This document shows, piece after piece, positions 7,411 to 15,272 of a stretch of 54,184 nt of DNA. The notes below the pieces were generated by a model. The model made no database searches. It was not told the origin of the DNA and saw nothing but the letters and a program-made list of their open reading frames with translations. This DNA is from an uncultured Prevotellaceae bacterium (GTDB lineage: Bacteria; Bacteroidota; Bacteroidia; Bacteroidales; Bacteroidaceae). How positions within the stretch are numbered: the stretch's first letter is position 1; every line of letters begins with the position of its first letter. Position numbers and translations under genes: made by a program. The stretch covers positions 1-54,184 of the forward strand of contig ONDH01000016.1 in the NCBI GenBank assembly GCA_900316505.1, given 5' to 3'.

Positions 7411-8717
7411 GTACAATTGGTTTGATGATGTTTGTCGCAGGGCTGCTTTGCTCATGCAATCAACTTCAGCAGAAAGGTCAGGACACGCAGAGTTCTGAAT
7501 TTGAGAATTGGATAAGTCGCATGACGCAAGGGACGAGTGACCCTGAAGCGGAAGGCGTGGAATATGAACGATGGAATGTGCTGGAGGATTCCATCACCAT
7601 TTTGAAGAGGCTTCAGAAGTGGGAGACATACGTGGAAGAGCATCCCAAAGACGAGATGGGGTGGAGAAACTTGTATGAGGCGCGTATTTTTTATAGTCAC
7701 TTTGTTCCTGACTATACTTCAGAAGCGAACGAAAAGGAATTCATGGCACGTGTCAAAAAGGCGATTCCTGACACCTATACTTATTATCTGCTGGCAATGG
7801 AGGCCAGCTACGATTGGGCAAAGAGCCGGAAATTTGGCGAGGAGGCATTGAAGCGTTTGCCAGAGCGTCCTTTGAAAGAAGACTATGACAAGTGGTGCTG
7901 GTTTTTGTATGAGAAAGGAGGCAAGCGTTTGGACGACATGCTGACCCGCTATTATGAAAGTGGCCTGTTTCCGGCTGATGTTCTTTATTATCATTATAAC
8001 GAGATGCAGGGAATGGAAGAGGGGGGCATCTATTTGGGCGAATCTGAAGGCGAATTGATTCCCAAGAAGATGATTCAGGTGGTGTTTGGTCTGCACAAAG
8101 ACAAGGTTTTGGTACACAGAAATGGCGATTGGGGCACTATTTGGAACCAATGTAAAGTTCCTTGGCCAGATGATAAGTGGGTGAGTGCCTTGCCAAAGTA
8201 CGACAAGAGTGATCCTGCGAGAGATTGGTATATTGGGAATTTGATGATATTGGATTGGATAGGGAAGCATAGTAAGCACCCCGTCTATTATGCGGCATAT
8301 GCCCCATCGCTCCACAGAAAAAATATGCCTCGTGAAATACTGAAAAACTTATATAATGAGGGATTGCTTGTGCGCTACTCGTCAAAACCCTATGACAACA
8401 TGGCGGTGGCATGCCGTAATGTGGAAGAGCGCTATCTGCTCGACTATCTCTACCTTCCTTTTGTTCCGGCACCCCAAGAGAATGAACATTACCACTCTGA
8501 CGGCAATTGGGATGTGCGCAACACCGTCGTGCTTTTGCAGGGACTTCTGCCTCATTACAAGAAATACAATCCGGAGCGATGCCATTGGCTGAGCGGGTTG
8601 CTGCTCAAGACGATTGAACAAAGGAGCAAGCAGGGCGCGCATACCAAGGATTTTTTCAGCGATTTGGAACCGGACATCCGCTCGTATCATGAAGCCACTA
8701 AATTTGTAGAGCCATGA
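7401..8717 (+). CDS. Lipoprotein of unknown function upstream of ECF sigma factor
   Basis: 438 residues. The N-terminus MKKSTIGLMMFVAGLLCSCN is a signal peptide with a lipobox, the likely acylated Cys lying near residue 17 or 19. The rest is soluble, rich in Trp, Tyr and charged residues, with no domain I recognise. The stop overlaps the start of the ECF sigma gene (ATGA at 8714-8717), so the lipoprotein is co-translated with the sigma factor. It may be an envelope sensor or client of that regulon; this is inference from position. The leader is duplicated at 14169. Confidence 0.85.
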   Translation: MKKSTIGLMMFVAGLLCSCNQLQQKGQDTQSSEFENWISRMTQGTSDPEAEGVEYERWNVLEDSITILKRLQKWETYVEEHPKDEMGWRNLYEARIFYSHFVPDYTSEANEKEFMARVKKAIPDTYTYYLLAMEASYDWAKSRKFGEEALKRLPERPLKEDYDKWCWFLYEKGGKRLDDMLTRYYESGLFPADVLYYHYNEMQGMEEGGIYLGESEGELIPKKMIQVVFGLHKDKVLVHRNGDWGTIWNQCKVPWPDDKWVSALPKYDKSDPARDWYIGNLMILDWIGKHSKHPVYYAAYAPSLHRKNMPREILKNLYNEGLLVRYSSKPYDNMAVACRNVEERYLLDYLYLPFVPAPQENEHYHSDGNWDVRNTVVLLQGLLPHYKKYNPERCHWLSGLLLKTIEQRSKQGAHTKDFFSDLEPDIRSYHEATKFVEP

Positions 8718-9280
8718 GCATCCTCCTGTTTAAGCCTCATCGGAAAATGACCGATGAAGAATTGATGCAGCGCGTGGCACGCGACAGCGAGTCGGCATTT
8801 GAAGAACTGTACCGTCGGTATGCACGACGGTTACAGAGTTTCTTCTTCCGACAACTCGGCGGCGATGATGAAATGGCATCGGATTTCACACATGATGTTT
8901 TTATGCGGATGTATGAGGCAAGAGACACTTATGCGGAGGGAAGCAGCGTGGCTACATGGCTCTTCACCATCGCCTACAATCTCTGCAAGAACACCTACCG
9001 ACACAATGAGCATGTGACAGCCTTTCTTGCCACGCTTGATGATGAACCTTTCAGCGAGGAAGATGTGGAAGTGAGACTGACGCAGGAGCAACAGATGGAT
9101 GCCGTTAGAAAAGTGCTCTCATCGCTGCCACCGCCGCTCCATCTGCTCTTCTCCCTCCATTACGAAGAAGGGCTTACCATTCCCCAAATCGCTCAGATTG
9201 AGCATTTGACGGAAGGAACCGTGAGAATGAGAATCCATAGAACAATGAATATGATACGCCAAAAACTTGCAAGTATATGA
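8714..9280 (+). CDS. ECF-type RNA polymerase sigma factor
   Basis: 188 residues. Region 2 includes ELYRRYARRLQSFFFRQLGG, DFTHDVFMRMYEAR and WLFTIAYNLCKNTYR (about residues 25-95). Region 4 has LPPPLHLLFSLHYEEGLTIPQ and GTVRMRIHRTM (about 135-180). Length and layout fit a sigma-70 group IV factor. It is coupled by 4-base overlaps to the lipoprotein before it and the membrane protein after it, which is the usual place for its anti-sigma factor. Confidence 0.93.
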   Translation: MSILLFKPHRKMTDEELMQRVARDSESAFEELYRRYARRLQSFFFRQLGGDDEMASDFTHDVFMRMYEARDTYAEGSSVATWLFTIAYNLCKNTYRHNEHVTAFLATLDDEPFSEEDVEVRLTQEQQMDAVRKVLSSLPPPLHLLFSLHYEEGLTIPQIAQIEHLTEGTVRMRIHRTMNMIRQKLASI

Positions 9281-9717
9281 CCACACATCCACAACAACCA
9301 GAGAACATGAGCAATGAAGACATCATTGCTGTTGCACTTCGCATTCGGGAAGAAGACACACGTCAGGTAAAGGTGCGCCCATGGAAATCGCGCCATCGCA
9401 CGGCTTGGTACATAGCCATCCCTGCCGCCTGTCTCGTGAGTTTCTTTTTGGGGTACTTTATCTCTTCAGCCACCACGAAACAGGCATCACAAGGCTTCAC
9501 CGCCCAAGTCAGCTCCACGACCGACACCGTCTTTGTCCGTGAAGTGGTGCGTGACACCATCTATCAAACCACCGATGTACACAAGCCTGTTCGTCCTCGT
9601 CCCATCACGGCATCGACTCAATCTGCTTCGTCAGAGTCAAGGAAGATTGGTGTCTCCGTACTTGAGGATGACATCCGCTACGACCTGTTAGCTTCGAACA
9701 GCGACATGTATTATTGA
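9277..9717 (+). CDS. Single-pass membrane protein, candidate anti-sigma factor
   Basis: 146 residues. A short cytoplasmic part (about 1-43) is followed by one membrane helix (AWYIAIPAACLVSFFLGYFI, about 44-63) and a periplasmic tail of about 80 residues. The coding start overlaps the ECF sigma stop. This topology and position fit an anti-sigma factor, but I do not see the zinc-binding HxxxCxxC motif, so the role is inferred. The second cluster has a similarly placed one-helix protein at 34948. Confidence 0.7.
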   Translation: MTTHPQQPENMSNEDIIAVALRIREEDTRQVKVRPWKSRHRTAWYIAIPAACLVSFFLGYFISSATTKQASQGFTAQVSSTTDTVFVREVVRDTIYQTTDVHKPVRPRPITASTQSASSESRKIGVSVLEDDIRYDLLASNSDMYY

Positions 9718-9751
9718 GGCTTCTCCCTCTATTTCTACGAATAGATGTTAA

Positions 9752-9807
9752 ATCTGCCCCAATCTCGTCATTTTTCGATTTCTAAAGTTTGCGAGATTGG
9801 GGCAGAT
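9752..9807. promoter_or_regulatory. 16-bp perfect inverted repeat upstream of the BlaI-like gene
   Basis: ATCTGCCCCAATCTCG (9752-9767) is exactly inverted at 9792-9807 with a 24-base spacer. It lies just upstream of a -7-like TTACTTTGC (9812-9820). There is no T-run after it, so a terminator for the sigma operon is less likely than an operator. It does not resemble the TACA/TGTA dyads of known BlaI sites. Confidence 0.6.
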
Positions 9808-9853
9808 GCTGTTACTTTGCCGTCGAAAACAAACAGTAACACCTAATCAAACA

Positions 9854-10258
9854 ATGAAGAAAAAAGAGAACACGCTCACGAAAGTGGAGTTTCAGGTGAT
9901 GAGTATCCTGTGGGACATCAACCACTCTGCTTGTGCTTGGGACATCATAGAGCGGTGGGAGGAACCCAAACCTGCCTACACCACCATTGCCACCTATCTG
10001 AAGATGCTCTACGAGAGGGGCTATGTGGATTTTTTCAAGAACAAAGGCGAGGGCAAAACCCATATGTATGTGGCAAAGATAGGTCGTGCCGAATACACAC
10101 GCAAGACAATGCAGGAAGTGAAGAAGAATTTCTTCGATGGCAGTGTCAAGTCGATGTTGAGTTTCTTTGTGAAGGAGGAAAACCTCACGGCAAAGGACAT
10201 TCAGGAGCTGCTGCAACTCATCGAAGAGGAAGATGGAAGTGGAGGGTTTAGAGTTTAG
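9854..10258 (+). CDS. BlaI/MecI-family transcriptional repressor
   Basis: 134 residues from the ATG at 9854. The N-terminal winged helix (LTKVEFQVMSILWDINHSA through YTTIATYLKMLYERGYV) is typical of BlaI/MecI repressors, which are released by proteolysis when an M56 sensor is activated. The M56 gene follows on the same strand. The last four residues and the stop (GFRV, then TAG) are encoded by the beginning of a heptamer array, so the C-terminus appears altered by the repeat. Confidence 0.9.
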   Translation: MKKKENTLTKVEFQVMSILWDINHSACAWDIIERWEEPKPAYTTIATYLKMLYERGYVDFFKNKGEGKTHMYVAKIGRAEYTRKTMQEVKKNFFDGSVKSMLSFFVKEENLTAKDIQELLQLIEEEDGSGGFRV

Positions 10259-10310
10259 AGTTAAGGGTTTAGGGTTTAGAGTTTAGAGTTAAGGGTTTTA
10301 GGGTTTAGAG
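10245..10310 (+). repeat. Heptamer array (GGTTTAG/AGTTTAG/AGTTAAG), 9 units
   Basis: Nine units in 7-base register, one being an octamer. The array begins inside the BlaI-like gene, supplies its stop codon, and ends 5 bases before the M56 gene. No inverted partner is present. Confidence 0.85.
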
Positions 10311-10315
10311 ATAAT

Positions 10316-11338
10316 ATGATGACCACATTATTCTTATATTCCATCAAATCGGCTTTTGTGCTAGCATTGATATATGTGCCATACACGCTGATGCTGCGCA
10401 AGGAGAGTTTCTTCCGTCTCAACCGCTTCACGTTGCTGACGATACTGGGGCTGTCGTTACTCTTGCCCTTGTGCAATTTCCCTTCGCTGGCAGAAGAGGA
10501 GCAACCCGTCACCCATGCTGTGAATCAGCAAGTGGTAGCGTGGGAGAAACCTGTGGAACAGCAGACGAGAACAACAACACCGGTGCCTCCTTCAGTACGT
10601 GAAAAGGTGACGCCTGCCGCTTCTCATCATTTCGCCTGGTCTTGGTATTCTGTGCTATGCATTCTCTGCATCGTCGGCATGGTTTCGGCTCTTTTGTTCC
10701 GCTTGTGGCAGTTCGTCCGTATGGGCTTTCTGATGCGTCGGGGTTGTCTGTGGAAAGACCGCGTGGACGGCTTCATCATCTACTGCCACTCCGATGAAAT
10801 CGCTCCATGCAGTTGGATGAATCGCATTGTCATCAGCCAGAAGGATTACAGCGAACATCGCCATGAGATTCTCCTGCACGAAAAGGGTCACATTCTCCAT
10901 CACCATTCCCTCGACATTCTCTTACTCACCTTTGTTCAGGTGGTGCAATGGTGGAATCCCTTTGTCTATCTGCTGGGGACAAGCCTTCGCGATGTCCACG
11001 AATATGAGGCAGACCATCATGTGCTGCAACAGGGAGTGAGGCTTTCTCAATATCAGAACCTGCTCATCCGCAAGGCCATCGACACCAGTTCCATCTCCCT
11101 TGCCAACGGCTTCAGCCACAGCCTTGTGAGACGTCGCATTGCGATGATGCACAAGACTTCCAATCCCTGGATGCAGATGAAAGTGCTCTACATCCTTCCC
11201 CTGATCATTGTTGCGCTGAGCGCCTTTGCCACACCAGCGATGAAGAAGCCAGTAGAGGAAAGCTTTTCCTCCCTCGAATATCGCTTCATCAATATGGAAG
11301 CTATCCAATCACTCCATCAAAACAATAAACATCTATGA
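10316..11338 (+). CDS. M56-family membrane metallopeptidase (BlaR1/MecR1-like)
   Basis: 340 residues with N-terminal membrane helices (about 1-20 and 35-53), a helix near 105-130, and a zinc-protease site HEKGH in EILLHEKGHILHHHSLD (near 190), followed by a hydrophobic stretch and a C-terminal helix near 290-305. It is shorter than BlaR1 and has no penicillin-binding sensor domain, so beta-lactam sensing is not indicated. In the family, activation leads to cleavage of the partner repressor, here the BlaI-like protein. The stop overlaps the next lipoprotein start (ATGA at 11335). Confidence 0.88.
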   Translation: MMTTLFLYSIKSAFVLALIYVPYTLMLRKESFFRLNRFTLLTILGLSLLLPLCNFPSLAEEEQPVTHAVNQQVVAWEKPVEQQTRTTTPVPPSVREKVTPAASHHFAWSWYSVLCILCIVGMVSALLFRLWQFVRMGFLMRRGCLWKDRVDGFIIYCHSDEIAPCSWMNRIVISQKDYSEHRHEILLHEKGHILHHHSLDILLLTFVQVVQWWNPFVYLLGTSLRDVHEYEADHHVLQQGVRLSQYQNLLIRKAIDTSSISLANGFSHSLVRRRIAMMHKTSNPWMQMKVLYILPLIIVALSAFATPAMKKPVEESFSSLEYRFINMEAIQSLHQNNKHL

Positions 11339-12738
11339 AAAGAACTCATTTGAAGGCAACACTCGCCTTGCTGATCGTGGCAACTGCCACATCGTGCTAC
11401 AACCTTGTTCCAGAAAACATGGGAGCACTCACCTCTGCCGGCATCTATAGAGGCGAGGGGAATGTGCTGAAGATAGACAGCTTAGTGGAATACATCAACT
11501 CGCTCGTGAAGGAGAAGGAAAACCTTTTGGGCGTACATCCATCCACATCTCAGAACTTTGTGACAACAACCTACAGCTATGGAGGAAAACACACCAAGGA
11601 AGTGACCATATCGTGCGACCTCACCCAGATACCCGATCGTCCCATGGAATTGACGGGAGACACCAAGAAAGATTCTACCAACCTCTTTTGGACACACTAC
11701 TACAGAGAGCAGGGATTGTTGTATCAGCAGGTGTATGACGTGATTTCGAACACCTGCAAGCTGCTTGCCGACAATGTGAAGGAGCAGAACAAGAGCCTGT
11801 GGGAGAGACACAATGAGGGGGCAGACAGTGTGTTTTATTCCCTTGCCCTGAGAGAATATCTGCAGGGAGACACGTTGAGAAGATGGAATAGTCAGCATGG
11901 CTCGGAATACAGCAGTGCTCCAGAGCTGGTGTCATTCTCTTATCGCTCCACTCCCGACCTCGACGCGCCGTCGCTCGCAGGAGGACAGGTTCTGGGGCGT
12001 CACAAGGGATTTGGAAGTTTCACTTATACATACACTCCAGACAGCGTGTATGACAATACCCACGAATTGCTCGACAAAAAGGAATTCGGCAAGCTCGTCA
12101 AATCGGCCCTCAAGCAGAAGGGAATAGAGAGCCGTCCCTTCTATCTCAGCCACGACAAGGACTGCCCCAAAGTGTCCATGTGGGCTTTCTCTCAGGAGAC
12201 GACGCCGATGGAGATGATTTACATGAAGGAGGTGCAACCTTATTCAGAGTCGTTGGGCAGACACATTGAACCAGCGTTTTCGGAAACCAAAGGCACCATC
12301 TACACCATCAAGTCGAAAGAACAGATGGATGCCGTGCTTCATCAGCTGGAGCAGTGCATCTGGCAATATCTCGACAGGCATCCGCATCTGTATTACAGAT
12401 TCACCCCTGACACACCGATTACAGGTGATATGTATTACACCAAAATGGATACTTATTTCACTGCCAACCAATGGACGCCTGTCTATGAAGAATCCTCCAT
12501 CATCCTGCACCGTACCCGCGACGAATTCCACATTCTGGTGCTCGACACCACCGGCGATTTCTGGCTGCCGGCCGAATGGCCCGTCGTCAAGAGTTGGAAG
12601 AACGGCAAGGTCACATACGCCCGGAAGCCCAAACTCACCAAGAAGGAGTTGAGGAACTACATATCCGGCACCATGCATCATCAGGGTAGCTATACGGCAT
12701 GGGGAGATTCTTCCATCATCAAGAAGGACAAGAAATAG
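11335..12738 (+). CDS. Lipoprotein of unknown function sharing a C-terminal motif with the 35586 product
   Basis: 467 residues. The N-terminus is a lipoprotein signal (LALLIVATATSC). The body is soluble and unrecognised. Near residues 396-435, FHILVLDTTGDFWLPAEW is followed by WKNGKVTYARK. The same pattern (hydrophobic strand, D, L-P-x-E-W, GK, Y) occurs twice in the product of 35586-37472, which belongs to the other ECF sigma cluster. Translation is coupled to the M56 peptidase by a 4-base overlap, suggesting it is a sensor, substrate or effector of that system. Confidence 0.82.
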   Translation: MKRTHLKATLALLIVATATSCYNLVPENMGALTSAGIYRGEGNVLKIDSLVEYINSLVKEKENLLGVHPSTSQNFVTTTYSYGGKHTKEVTISCDLTQIPDRPMELTGDTKKDSTNLFWTHYYREQGLLYQQVYDVISNTCKLLADNVKEQNKSLWERHNEGADSVFYSLALREYLQGDTLRRWNSQHGSEYSSAPELVSFSYRSTPDLDAPSLAGGQVLGRHKGFGSFTYTYTPDSVYDNTHELLDKKEFGKLVKSALKQKGIESRPFYLSHDKDCPKVSMWAFSQETTPMEMIYMKEVQPYSESLGRHIEPAFSETKGTIYTIKSKEQMDAVLHQLEQCIWQYLDRHPHLYYRFTPDTPITGDMYYTKMDTYFTANQWTPVYEESSIILHRTRDEFHILVLDTTGDFWLPAEWPVVKSWKNGKVTYARKPKLTKKELRNYISGTMHHQGSYTAWGDSSIIKKDKK

Positions 12739-12804
12739 CATGTTTTCTTCATGGCAAATAGTGAATTAATAAAAGATTTAGAAAGGAAGAATATTCCATC
12801 ATTA

Positions 12805-12842
12805 GGCGATGCAGGGCTGGGAAGTCCTGCATCGCCACAGTT
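12805..12842 (+). terminator. Terminator-like hairpin after the BlaI/M56 operon
   Basis: GGCGATGCAGG (12805-12815) pairs perfectly with CCTGCATCGCC (12826-12836), followed by ACAGTTTTG. It lies 67 bases past the lipoprotein stop. Confidence 0.75.
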
Positions 12843-12902
12843 TTGAACAAAATAGACAATATAAAGAAATGATACAACTCCAGAAGAATACGGAATAGTA
12901 AT

Positions 12903-12939
12903 AATTATACAAAAATGCGTAACGCAAATTTGTATAATT
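12903..12939. promoter_or_regulatory. 37-base near-perfect palindrome upstream of the second ATPase promoter
   Basis: AATTATACAAA (12903-12913) and TTTGTATAATT (12929-12939) are inverted, with an inner TGCG TAA CGCA. Only an AA/AA pair breaks the symmetry. It ends 14 bases before the -7 box at 12953 and overlaps where a -33 element would lie, so it is a good operator candidate. Confidence 0.6.
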
Positions 12940-12952
12940 AAATCATTCTTTT

Positions 12953-12961
12953 TATCTTTGC
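12953..12961 (+). promoter_or_regulatory. Promoter -7 box of the second AAA ATPase gene
   Basis: TATCTTTGC, 27 bases upstream of the ATPase start codon. Confidence 0.7.
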
Positions 12962-12987
12962 ACCCGTAAACGTAAAAAAGTTGCCAA

Positions 12988-14109
12988 ATGAAAATAAATC
13001 CTTTTTTAACATACGGCTACAACGGGCCAGAGTTTTTTTGTGACAGAATAGAAGAAACCAAACGTTTGACATCACTACTTGTCAATGGTAATCATGTTTC
13101 GTTAATGTCGCCAAGAAGGATGGGCAAGACAGGTCTTATTCGACATTGTTTTGCCCAGCAAGAGCTACAACAGGATTATTACCTGTTTATCGTGGATATC
13201 TATGCGACGAAATCATTGGCTGAGTTCACATACGAACTGGGACGAGCTATACTCTCTGTGTTGAAATCGAAGGGACGAAAGGCGTGGGAGCGTTTCATCC
13301 AGATAGCCAGTTCATTACGAACTGGGATTACTCTCGATGCAATGGGTCAACCAAGTTGGAATCTTGAAATTGGTGATATCCGATCACCCCAAATGTCTCT
13401 TGATGAGATTTTCCAGTACTTGAAGTCTGCCGACAAGCCTTGCCTTGTTGCCATTGATGAATTTCAAACCATCATGGATTATCCAGAACAAAAAGTGGAA
13501 GCATTGCTTAGAACCTATATTCAAGAATGTAATAATGCTTGGTTTATATTTTCTGGCTCCAAACGACACATGATGGGTGAAATATTCTCTTCGCCGGCAA
13601 GGCCCTTCTATCAGAGTGCATCAACAATATCGCTGAAACCGATATCAATCGATGCTTATTCTGCATTTATCATTGGACATTTTGAAGAAGGAGGAAAACA
13701 GATTACGTCAGAGGCCATTCGCTATATCTATGAGAAATTTGAAGGAACCACATGGTACATTCAAAAGATTTGTAATGAGCTGTACGCAATGGCAGAACCA
13801 CATCATGCCTGCGACACCAAAGATGTAGATGCTGCCATTAGTTACGCAGTGGAAGAAAAAAATGACACTTATCAAGATCTGATGGCAAGGCTATCATCAA
13901 GACAAAAAGCTTTACTATTGGCTTTGGCTCATTCCGGAAAGAACGTACAACCAACCAGTGGAGACTTTATTAAAAAATATCATCTTACCTCTGCCAGTGC
14001 TGTACAAAGAAGTATGTCCGCCTTGCTGGAAAAGGATATTGTGACAAACAATAATGGACAATACTTTATCTATGACTATTTCTTATATTATTGGCTGAAT
14101 CATAATTAG
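12988..14109 (+). CDS. AAA-family ATPase (archaeal-ATPase type)
   Basis: 373 residues. The N-terminus INPFLTYGYNGPEFFCDR is the usual opening of this Bacteroidales family. Walker A is SPRRMGKTGLI near residues 47-57 and Walker B is CLVAIDEFQTI near 151-161, followed by a sensor-like FSGSKRHMM. The C-terminal part is winged-helix-like, and unlike the 5680 product there is no obvious nuclease signature. Base composition is more AT-rich than the neighbouring sigma cluster. The function of this family is not established. Confidence 0.85.
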   Translation: MKINPFLTYGYNGPEFFCDRIEETKRLTSLLVNGNHVSLMSPRRMGKTGLIRHCFAQQELQQDYYLFIVDIYATKSLAEFTYELGRAILSVLKSKGRKAWERFIQIASSLRTGITLDAMGQPSWNLEIGDIRSPQMSLDEIFQYLKSADKPCLVAIDEFQTIMDYPEQKVEALLRTYIQECNNAWFIFSGSKRHMMGEIFSSPARPFYQSASTISLKPISIDAYSAFIIGHFEEGGKQITSEAIRYIYEKFEGTTWYIQKICNELYAMAEPHHACDTKDVDAAISYAVEEKNDTYQDLMARLSSRQKALLLALAHSGKNVQPTSGDFIKKYHLTSASAVQRSMSALLEKDIVTNNNGQYFIYDYFLYYWLNHN

Positions 14110-14168
14110 ACAATCCTGTAACATTTGATTATTCTCTCTGTCATCTCTGTCATCAATTTCTTAATATC

Positions 14169-14293
14169 ATTTTTTTGTGATGATGTCGAATTTCGGGTGT
14201 ATGCTGTATCAGAAAGGCATAGATGACGTCAAGATGCTTTCGAAATCGGAAACAAGAAACGTAACAATGAATTTATACGGAAAATGAAGAAAA
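14169..14293 (+). repeat. 125-bp leader repeat, copy 2, without its gene
   Basis: Matches 7286-7410 with two mismatches, including the start ATGAAGAAAA. Where copy 1 continues into the lipoprotein gene, this copy continues into the 39-base hairpin. This looks like a leader left behind after loss of the gene, or one captured by the hairpin element. Confidence 0.9.
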
Positions 14294-14351
14294 AATGCAT
14301 TGGTACACAACTTTGTGGTCCACAAACTTGTGTACCAATGTTTTTATTTGT
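14282..14351 (+). repeat. Right copy of the 70-bp direct repeat
   Basis: Identical to 4484-4553. It contains the start of a 53-codon frame (14284-14445) whose first 24 residues equal those of the frame at 4486, and the hairpin at 14300-14338. Confidence 0.85.
14300..14338. terminator. 39-base hairpin, copy 3 of 3
   Basis: Identical to 4502-4540 and followed by TGTTTTTATTTG. It lies 190 bases past the second ATPase stop. Confidence 0.6.
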
Positions 14352-14513
14352 CATTTTGTCATTTTGTCATTTTGTCATTTTCGTCATTTTCGTTGCTAAG
14401 GGAGTTGAGGGGAATGCCTGCCTTTGTAGAGTTTTAACTCCTTAGCGCAGCGATAACTTCTGAAAGTTGAGATAATTTTTGTCACTAAGTTTGGAATATC
14501 GTGGATAAAAGTG

Positions 14514-14522
14514 TAACTTTGC
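14514..14522 (+). promoter_or_regulatory. Promoter upstream of the hypothetical gene at 14540
   Basis: TAACTTTGC with TTTG at 14490-14493, a 20-base spacing. It lies 17 bases before the GTG start of the downstream gene. Confidence 0.75.
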
Positions 14523-14539
14523 AAGGGAAATAAGAGCAA

Positions 14540-15232
14540 GTGACCAACAAGGATAGAGCGGAACAGCTGATTGGTGTGCGCGACTGGGAAGGACTGGCGC
14601 GGATGCTGGGGAGTCTGAGCAACATGGAGTTCAGGCAGATGGAGCGTGTGATGAGGGAGGAGGTGCTGACGGAACTGGAGAATGGGCTGTTCTGGGAAAC
14701 TTTGTTGCATGTCATCATGTTTAAGCGGGCTGCGTTCTTGAGTGGGGCGGCAGCGGTGGAACATCTGGCAAAGGAAGGCACGCTGGACTTTGAAGCGGAG
14801 AGTGTGGGGAGGTTGTATGCGTTTCTGAAGAAGAGCAACGCGGAATCGGTGGTGAAGATTTGCAATATCATGTTGCCGGCGATGCGGACAGTGGAGCAGG
14901 TGATGGCGATGATGGAGGCGTTTCATGTGGAGAATGAGGTGACGCGCCTGTCGATGTTGCTGAAGGTGGATTCAGACCTCTCTTATTATCTGATTTTCAA
15001 GACACTTAAATTGGTGGAGGATAAGGTCATTGCACGGAAGTGTTGCATGGCACTCATCAAACGTCGGGATGACCGGGCTTTCAATGCGGTGTGTCTCATC
15101 AAGGCGTATTTCGGGTTGGATGACCTGCCTGCACGGTTCTCGCTGACGATTGAGCAGTATGAACTGAGCCATATCGATCGGGACTTTGAGACGTTTGTGC
15201 ATGTGCTGAACGGGAAGAGACCGAAAGTGTGA
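14540..15232 (+). CDS. Hypothetical protein upstream of xseA
   Basis: 230 residues, using GTG at 14540; the promoter immediately upstream leaves little room for another start. The sequence is almost entirely helical, with no signal peptide or membrane segment (for example LARMLGSLSNMEFRQMERVM and SVVKICNIMLPAMRTVEQVM), which could suggest a repeat-helical scaffold. I do not recognise a family. It is separated from xseA by a short heptamer array and probably shares its transcript. Confidence 0.78.
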   Translation: MTNKDRAEQLIGVRDWEGLARMLGSLSNMEFRQMERVMREEVLTELENGLFWETLLHVIMFKRAAFLSGAAAVEHLAKEGTLDFEAESVGRLYAFLKKSNAESVVKICNIMLPAMRTVEQVMAMMEAFHVENEVTRLSMLLKVDSDLSYYLIFKTLKLVEDKVIARKCCMALIKRRDDRAFNAVCLIKAYFGLDDLPARFSLTIEQYELSHIDRDFETFVHVLNGKRPKV

Positions 15233-15241
15233 GATGGATTA

Positions 15242-15271
15242 GGGTTGAGAGTTTAGGGTTAAGAGTTTGGA
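15242..15271 (+). repeat. Heptamer array, 4 units, before xseA
   Basis: GGTTGAG, AGTTTAG, GGTTAAG, AGTTTGG in 7-base register. The array ends directly at the xseA ATG, so the ribosome binding region of xseA is repeat-derived (TTTGGAG before the ATG). Confidence 0.8.
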
Positions 15272-15272
15272 G

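Larger units (their letters stand above)
14110..14539. other. Intergenic region with leader duplicate, hairpin and TTTTGTCAT array
   Basis: 430 bases. In order: the 125-base leader copy (14169-14293), the right 70-base direct repeat (14282-14351) with the third hairpin, a tandem 9-mer array TTTTGTCAT (about 14343-14385), the module CTCCTTAGCGCAGCGATAAC (14438-14457), which resembles one at 52045, and a promoter at 14514. Confidence 0.75.

Noticed and set aside
10316..11338. Beta-lactam sensor BlaR1
   Set aside because: The protein has the M56 protease part but no penicillin-binding sensor domain, and no beta-lactamase gene is nearby.
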